From an uncultured Collinsella sp. (GTDB lineage Bacteria; Actinomycetota; Coriobacteriia; Coriobacteriales; Coriobacteriaceae): 11,705 bases of DNA. A program made the translations under genes and the position numbers. Positions 7,391 through 11,705 of this stretch are shown in pieces; positions within the stretch are counted from its first letter, which is position 1, and every line of letters begins with the position of its first letter. The DNA is taken from NCBI GenBank assembly GCA_902490445.1, contig CABUDZ010000064.1, positions 1-11,705 on the forward strand, read 5' to 3'. The notes beneath the pieces are model-generated. The model saw only the letters and a program-made list of their open reading frames with translations. It made no database searches and was not told the DNA's origin.

Positions 7391-7423
7391 TTTATACTAT
7401 CTGACTCGCTTTTGCCTTCTAAA
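7391..7423 (-). promoter_or_regulatory. Probable aro operon promoter
   Basis: Minus strand TATAAA at 7396-7391 is a five-of-six -10 match. An overlapping alternative, TAGTAT (7399-7394), is 18 bases from TTTAGA (7423-7418). The -35 element is weak in either reading, which may mean activator dependence. Inferred transcription start is about 7385-7388, at or just before the leader ATG. Confidence 0.45.
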
Positions 7424-7460
7424 GTGGGCCGTTGAGCCGCGTCTTCCTCGGAATTGCAAA

Positions 7461-7505
7461 GCTTTTTCTTTTATTTTGATAGCCCGTGGTGCACTTGGGT
7501 ATAAT
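7461..7505 (+). promoter_or_regulatory. Strong promoter for tRNA-Arg with AT-rich upstream element
   Basis: A -35 TTGATA (7476-7481) and a perfect -10 TATAAT (7500-7505) are separated by 18 bases. The stretch 7461-7477 is T-rich in a GC-rich genome and resembles an UP element. The expected start is near 7512, about five bases before the mature tRNA. The promoter is divergent from the aro promoter, with roughly 120 bases between the two starts. Confidence 0.8.
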
Positions 7506-7516
7506 GCCAAACGTTG

Positions 7517-7593
7517 GCCCTATTAGCTCAGGGGATTAGAGCGTCTGCCTCCGGAGCAGAAGGCCGTTGGTTCGAATCCAACATGGGGCACCA
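7517..7593 (+). tRNA. tRNA-Arg (anticodon CCG), CCA encoded
   Basis: Full cloverleaf by eye. Acceptor GCCCTAT (7517-7523) pairs with ATGGGGC (7583-7589), one G-U pair. The D-stem is GCTC/GAGC (7526-7529 with 7539-7542). The anticodon stem TCTGC/GCAGA (7544-7548 with 7556-7560) carries loop CTCCGGA, giving anticodon CCG at 7551-7553, which reads the Arg codon CGG. The T-stem is GTTGG/CCAAC with loop TTCGAAT. Discriminator A is at 7590 and the CCA tail is encoded at 7591-7593. It has its own promoter and terminator, so it is a single-gene transcript. Confidence 0.96.
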
Positions 7594-7604
7594 TCGAACG
7601 TGAG

Positions 7605-7638
7605 ACCGTCCGAACCTCGCATGGTCCGGGCGGTTTTT
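7605..7638 (+). terminator. Rho-independent terminator after tRNA-Arg
   Basis: ACCGTCCG (7605-7612) pairs with CGGGCGGT (7627-7634), eight base pairs with one G-U. An inner ACC/GGT helix (7614-7616 with 7623-7625) extends it, and a five-T run follows at 7634-7638. It ends the tRNA transcript 31 bases before the P-type ATPase start, with no clear promoter between them. Confidence 0.8.
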
Positions 7639-7669
7639 CTTATACCGACGCGACGTGATGGGACGTGGT

Positions 7670-10387
7670 ATGGCAGCAACGGATATCGAGCGCGGACTCT
7701 CGACCGCCGAGGTCGAGGAGCGCATCGCCGCCGGTAAGATCAACCGCAACATGGAGCTCAAGACCAAGTCGGTCAAAGAGCTCATCATCGAGAACCTCTG
7801 CACGCTGTTCAATTTGATCAACGTGATCTTGGCGTTCCTGGTCATTTTGACCGGTTCGTTTAAGAATCTGACGTTCCTGTTCGTGGTGTTCCTCAATACC
7901 GCTATTGGCGTCATTCAGTCCATGCGTTCCAAGAAGATGGTCGATAAGCTCACGCTGCTGACCTCCAAGAAGGCCATCGCGGTGCGCGACGGCTCCGAGG
8001 TGGAGCTCGACCTGGACCAGATCGTGCTCGACGACATCATCCGCCTGGGGCGCGGCGACCAGATCCCCGCTGACGCCGTGGTGGTTTCGGGCGAGGCGCT
8101 CGTGAACGAGAGCCTGCTGACGGGCGAGAGCGATCTTATTAAGAAACAGCCCGGTTCCGAGCTCATGAGCGGCAGCTTTATCGACTCGGGTCTGCTGCGC
8201 GCCCGCGTGATCCATGTCGGCGCCGACAACTACGTGGCCAAAATTAATAACGAGGCCAAGTACGTCAAAAAGGTCAATTCCGAGATCATGAACGCGCTTT
8301 ACGCCATCGTGCGCTTTGCGAGCATCATCATGATCCCGCTCGGTTTGGCGTTGTTTGCCTCGAGCGTGAGCGAGCTGTGGGATGCCGCGGGAACCCCAGG
8401 CAATAGCGCGCTTTCGTGGTGCTTCTCCGAGCTGTTGGCTGGTCATGTGCCTTCGTCGGCGCTGCTGTCCACGGTGGGCGCCCTGCTGGGCATGATCCCG
8501 CAAGGCCTGGTGCTGCTGACCTCGTCGGTGCTCGCCATCGCCACGGTGCGCCTGGCCCGCCGCAAGGTACTCGCGCAGCAGCTCTACTGCATTGAGACGC
8601 TCGCGCGCGTCGACGTGCTGTGCCTGGACAAGACGGGCACCATCACGTCGGGCCGCATGGAGGTCGAGGGCACGTATCCGCTGCCGGTCGAGGGTATGGG
8701 TGCGGGGGAGGGCGACGCCGCCGTTCCCGTCGATACCACAGTGCTCGATTTTGCGCTGGCTAACGTCGCACGTGCGACCTCGGCCGATGCCAACGAGACC
8801 TGTCAGGCGCTGCTCAACTATTACGCCGACCGTCCGGTCGAGGTGTCCGAGCCGCTGTCGGTCATTCCGTTCTCGTCTTCCAAAAAGTGGAGCGGCGCGT
8901 CGTTTGCACAGGGCTCATATGTGATGGGTGCGGCGCAGTTTGTGCTCTCTGATCGTGCGTTTGCCCAGGTCGAGAACCGTGTCGCCGAGCTTGCCGATAC
9001 CTGCCGCGTGCTCGTGGTGGCGCTCGTGGACGGCTTTACGCCCGATGGCGATATGGTGGGCGAGGCCGAGCCCGTGGGCTTTGTGACCATCCGCGACGAG
9101 ATTCGTACCTCGGCGGCCGAGACCATCGGCTACTTTAACGAGCAGGGCGTGACCCTCAACGTGATCAGTGGCGACGACCCGCGTACGGTGTCGTCGATCG
9201 CACGCGTGGTGGGCGTGCCGGGGGCGGACGCTTATGTGGACGCCACGACGCTCGATACGCCGGCCAAGCTCGATGCCGCAGTGGACCGCTACCATGTCTT
9301 TGGTCGTGTGACCCCGCAGCAGAAGCGCGAGCTCGTGCAGGCACTCAAGCGCCGCGAGCACACCGTGGCCATGACGGGCGACGGCGTCAACGACGTGCTG
9401 GCGCTCAAGGAGGCCGACTGCTCCGTCGCCATGGCGGCCGGCTCCGATGCCGCGCGTAACGTGGCCGAGATCGTACTTGTCGACAACGACTTTGCCTCGA
9501 TGCCCGCCGTGGTGGCCGAGGGCCGTCGCTCCATCAACAACCTGCAGCGTTCGGCTTCGCTGTTCTTGACCAAGACGCTGTTCTCGATGGGCCTGGCGGC
9601 GCTGTGCATCGCGCTGCCGCCGTACCCTTTCGAGCCGATTCAGATGACGCTCATCAACTTCTTCTGCATTGGCGCGCCGGGCTTTGTCTTGGGCCTGGAG
9701 CCCAACAATGCTCGCGTGAAGGGGTCGTTCCTGACGAACGTGCTCAAGCGGGCACTGCCGGCGTCGATTGCGGTCATTTTGGCCGCGGCGCTCGATATCT
9801 TTGTGGCGCGCGTGTTTGGCTTTAACCAGCTCACGCTGTCTACGATGTGCCTGCTTACGTCGTGCGCGGCGAGCGTCAGCCTGATCTGGCGCATCTCGCA
9901 GCCTCTCACGCCCTTGCGCGTGGTGCTCTTTGTGTTTGTAGTCGCTGGCATCTTGGTGGGCGTTATCGGATTCCCGGAGCTGCTGTCTATTGCTAACCTG
10001 TCGATGGGCCAGATGGTTATCTTGGCTGTCATCGTGGTCTTTACCTGCTCGGTGTTTTTTAAGCTCGCCACGATGATAGATTCGCTCAAGCCGCGTCGTC
10101 GTCATGCCGCAACTGGTTTTGGCCGCGGTGTTCGCGTCCGCCTGGGTCGCGGTGGCGGCAAGGTGAGCTCGACGGGTTCGACGGCGGAGCGTTTTGCCAA
10201 GCGCGTCGCCGCCGACATGGCGCAGCGCCGCGAAGCTCGCACCGTTCGTGAGGCCGAGGCCCGCGCACTCGAGGGCGTGGCCCAGGCCCAGCCCAAGAAA
10301 AAGAAGCCCACGGGCGCCAAGCGCTCCCGCGTAACCAAGTCCGCCCAAGGCATCAAAGTTTCGATGCCAAGCAAAAAGAAGAAGTAG
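7670..10387 (+). CDS. Cation-transporting P-type ATPase, CtpE-like
   Basis: A 905-residue membrane pump that couples ATP hydrolysis to ion export or uptake. Order seen: N-terminal GLSTAEVEERIAAGKIN (9-25); membrane helices M1-M2 (about 45-85); actuator loop TGES (151-154); M3-M4 (about 211-290) with PQGL (277-280); phosphorylation motif DKTGT with Asp320; nucleotide domain with FSSSKKWSG (401-409); ISGDDP (499-504); TGDGVNDVLALKEAD (569-583); M5-M10 (about 630-800). Best family match by eye is the mycobacterial CtpE group, reported as calcium transporters; ion specificity here is unproven, and Gln278 replaces the usual Glu of PEGL. After about residue 806 there is a 99-residue tail with about 30 Lys/Arg and six acidic residues, ending in KKKK. 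Start is uncertain: ATG 7670 has only GGGA upstream; GTG 7655 and ATG 7658 have no Shine-Dalgarno. Confidence 0.93.
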   Translation: MAATDIERGLSTAEVEERIAAGKINRNMELKTKSVKELIIENLCTLFNLINVILAFLVILTGSFKNLTFLFVVFLNTAIGVIQSMRSKKMVDKLTLLTSKKAIAVRDGSEVELDLDQIVLDDIIRLGRGDQIPADAVVVSGEALVNESLLTGESDLIKKQPGSELMSGSFIDSGLLRARVIHVGADNYVAKINNEAKYVKKVNSEIMNALYAIVRFASIIMIPLGLALFASSVSELWDAAGTPGNSALSWCFSELLAGHVPSSALLSTVGALLGMIPQGLVLLTSSVLAIATVRLARRKVLAQQLYCIETLARVDVLCLDKTGTITSGRMEVEGTYPLPVEGMGAGEGDAAVPVDTTVLDFALANVARATSADANETCQALLNYYADRPVEVSEPLSVIPFSSSKKWSGASFAQGSYVMGAAQFVLSDRAFAQVENRVAELADTCRVLVVALVDGFTPDGDMVGEAEPVGFVTIRDEIRTSAAETIGYFNEQGVTLNVISGDDPRTVSSIARVVGVPGADAYVDATTLDTPAKLDAAVDRYHVFGRVTPQQKRELVQALKRREHTVAMTGDGVNDVLALKEADCSVAMAAGSDAARNVAEIVLVDNDFASMPAVVAEGRRSINNLQRSASLFLTKTLFSMGLAALCIALPPYPFEPIQMTLINFFCIGAPGFVLGLEPNNARVKGSFLTNVLKRALPASIAVILAAALDIFVARVFGFNQLTLSTMCLLTSCAASVSLIWRISQPLTPLRVVLFVFVVAGILVGVIGFPELLSIANLSMGQMVILAVIVVFTCSVFFKLATMIDSLKPRRRHAATGFGRGVRVRLGRGGGKVSSTGSTAERFAKRVAADMAQRREARTVREAEARALEGVAQAQPKKKKPTGAKRSRVTKSAQGIKVSMPSKKKK

Positions 10388-10397
10388 CTACGCGCCC

Positions 10398-10472
10398 TGG
10401 CGATGTTGAATTGGTGCCTTGCTCCTGTGGGGCCGTGGCGATGTTATGCTCTAACCTCGATTGTTTGAATTG
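10398..10472 (+). repeat. Short direct repeats upstream of the zinc-ribbon gene
   Basis: TGGCGATGTT occurs perfectly at 10398-10407 and 10436-10445, and TTGAATTG at 10406-10413 and 10465-10472. The second copy of the first repeat overlaps a weak -10-like TATGCT (10445-10450). The pair could be an operator for the gene at 10491, or chance. I see no terminator for the ATPase gene and no convincing -35 in 10388-10490. Confidence 0.35.
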
Positions 10473-10490
10473 CTTCGAAAAGAGGATGCC

Positions 10491-11633
10491 GTGATCTGCC
10501 CGCATTGCCTTAAGACTATCGAGGACGGCGCCTCGTTCTGCCCCTACTGCAACGCCTATGTGGGTCCGGGCGATGGTCCCGAGCACACCGAGTTTGTGTT
10601 CTGTGAGGGCTGCGGTGCCCGTCTTTCTCCGCATGATCGTACGTGCCCCAAATGCGGACGCCCCGCTCCGGGTATCCTCTCCGAGGACACGGCCGCATCC
10701 GACCTGGCAGCGGGCCGCACGGCGGGCTTTCCGCGCCTAACGCAAGAGCAGATCGATACCGAGGTGCCGCATGCGCCAGCCTCTGCCGCCGCGGTGCTTT
10801 CAGACGCCGCCGACCCCAATGAGACCTGCGTGCTGCCGGCTTTCGATAAGGATTTCGGTATCCCCAAGGTCGTTATTCCCACGCCGGTTTCACTGCACGA
10901 CGATCCTCAAAAACCCAAGCGTAAGGTGCATCCCGACGAGGACGCCTATCACAAGCACAAGCGTCATATTCCCAAGCCGCTCATTATCATCGCGGTCCTT
11001 GCCGTCGTGTGCGGTGGTGTCTATTGGTTCGTGACGACCGATCCCATGGGTGTTATGCCTGACTTCTACGACCAGTTTGGCCAAGCTGCACAAACCACCT
11101 TCCCCACGCGTCAAAAGGGCGAGGCGATTGAGGACGATACCAAGCAGGACGATTCTGCCGAGGTGGTCCAGGAAGAAACCGTGCTCACCGATGATCAGCT
11201 CTATACCAGGCTCGACGGTCTGTATCAGACCATCGTGTCCTACGCTGACGAGGACCAGATTGGCGAGGTCATCGATTCCTTTAACAATGGTTATCTCCGA
11301 ACGCCGCTGTCCACCCGTCAGGAGCTGTCGCAGAGTGCCTACGCCCTGCGCGACCAGATCAAAAAGACGCAAGATGAGCTCAACAATCTTAAGTATCAGG
11401 ACGATACGGTCTATGCGGATGACATCGCCCACTTAAAGCAGCTTGCCGAGTGGATGTATGAGCGCGTCGACGTGATCTGCCAGAGCTGGGATATCTCGCT
11501 GGCCATTCCCGATGGCGAGTCGATGAGTTCCCACCAAAGCGAGATCCTGGCGCCCATCGCGCAGGGCGGCAACAGCGCGCTGAACCAGTACGATGCCAAT
11601 GTGGGTTCCTGGAAGCCGCAGCAGCGTTCCTAA
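10491..11633 (+). CDS. Membrane-anchored double zinc-ribbon protein, unknown function
   Basis: Function not recognised. The 380 residues show two N-terminal zinc ribbons: CPHC at 3-6 with CPYC at 17-20, and CEGC at 38-41 with CPKC at 52-55. A hydrophilic, low-complexity linker (about 58-145) follows. Then comes a Lys/His-rich stretch directly before a single transmembrane helix (about 162-181), and an extracytoplasmic domain (about 182-380) with an acidic stretch (about 210-230) and predicted long helices at about 235-330. The positive-inside rule puts the zinc ribbons in the cytoplasm. The layout resembles TcaA-like and other zinc-ribbon/TM proteins of Gram-positives, without clear homology of the outer domain. 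The start is GTG 10491 because AAAAGAGG lies five bases upstream; an in-frame TTG at 10461 is less likely. It is co-directional with the ATPase, 103 bases downstream. Confidence 0.88.
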   Translation: MICPHCLKTIEDGASFCPYCNAYVGPGDGPEHTEFVFCEGCGARLSPHDRTCPKCGRPAPGILSEDTAASDLAAGRTAGFPRLTQEQIDTEVPHAPASAAAVLSDAADPNETCVLPAFDKDFGIPKVVIPTPVSLHDDPQKPKRKVHPDEDAYHKHKRHIPKPLIIIAVLAVVCGGVYWFVTTDPMGVMPDFYDQFGQAAQTTFPTRQKGEAIEDDTKQDDSAEVVQEETVLTDDQLYTRLDGLYQTIVSYADEDQIGEVIDSFNNGYLRTPLSTRQELSQSAYALRDQIKKTQDELNNLKYQDDTVYADDIAHLKQLAEWMYERVDVICQSWDISLAIPDGESMSSHQSEILAPIAQGGNSALNQYDANVGSWKPQQRS

Positions 11634-11705
11634 AATTAGTTCGCCATAGTGGTTGATTTCCGATCTCAGCCGAACACATTGAGCAAATAGGCCGTTCCCG
11701 CACCT

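Noticed and set aside
7313..7516. T-box or classical trp-type leader upstream of aroF
   Set aside because: No T-box consensus (AGGGUGGNACCGCG-like) and no run of tandem Trp/Phe/Tyr codons; only dispersed Tyr and Phe codons.
7640..8503. 287-codon minus-strand open frame
   Set aside because: Another shadow of the ATPase N-terminal half; no family resemblance.
8915..10348. 477-codon minus-strand open frame opposite the P-type ATPase
   Set aside because: Arg/His-rich antisense shadow with no motifs; the ATPase on the plus strand is unambiguous.
11389..11703. Minus-strand open frame of 104 codons at the right edge
   Set aside because: Mostly antisense to the zinc-ribbon gene, with no supported start or conserved motif.

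Overview
The window is GC-rich, densely packed and single-copy in character, with long meaningless antisense ORFs of the kind high-GC genomes produce. Protein features (a Thermotoga-like DAHP synthase with an N-terminal ferredoxin-like domain, a short-type chorismate synthase, a fused chorismate mutase-prephenate dehydratase, a CtpE-like P-type ATPase with long C-terminal tail) and compact operon style suggest a high-GC Gram-positive, most likely a gut Coriobacteriia member such as Collinsella. That placement is inference from familiarity with the proteins, not from a marker gene. No mobile element, CRISPR array or rRNA is visible.

Left two thirds (1-7385, minus strand): one aromatic amino acid operon, transcribed right to left as aroF - tyrA - aroB - aroA - aroC - pheA - aroE, with aroE running off the left edge. 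Gaps are -7 to +43 bases, with start/stop coupling at several joints. AroF makes DAHP and AroB makes 3-dehydroquinate. AroE reduces 3-dehydroshikimate, AroA and AroC take shikimate-3-phosphate to chorismate, and PheA and TyrA branch to phenylalanine and tyrosine. 3-dehydroquinate dehydratase and shikimate kinase are not in the window; they may lie beyond the left edge or elsewhere.

Regulatory junction (7313-7516): the aro promoter and a plus-strand tRNA promoter lie back to back. The aro leader holds a 9-bp terminator-like hairpin plus U-tract and a 20-codon small ORF with Tyr and Phe codons. Its ATG sits about where transcription should start (possible leaderless leader peptide). This is the most interesting unexplained structure here and looks like an attenuation device.

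Right third (7517-11705, plus strand): a tRNA-Arg(CCG) with encoded CCA and its own terminator; a 905-residue CtpE-like cation P-type ATPase with Gln instead of Glu in its membrane ion motif and a strongly basic C-terminal tail; and a 380-residue protein with two zinc ribbons, one membrane segment and an extracytoplasmic helical domain of unknown function. The last 72 bases (11634-11705) hold nothing I can identify.
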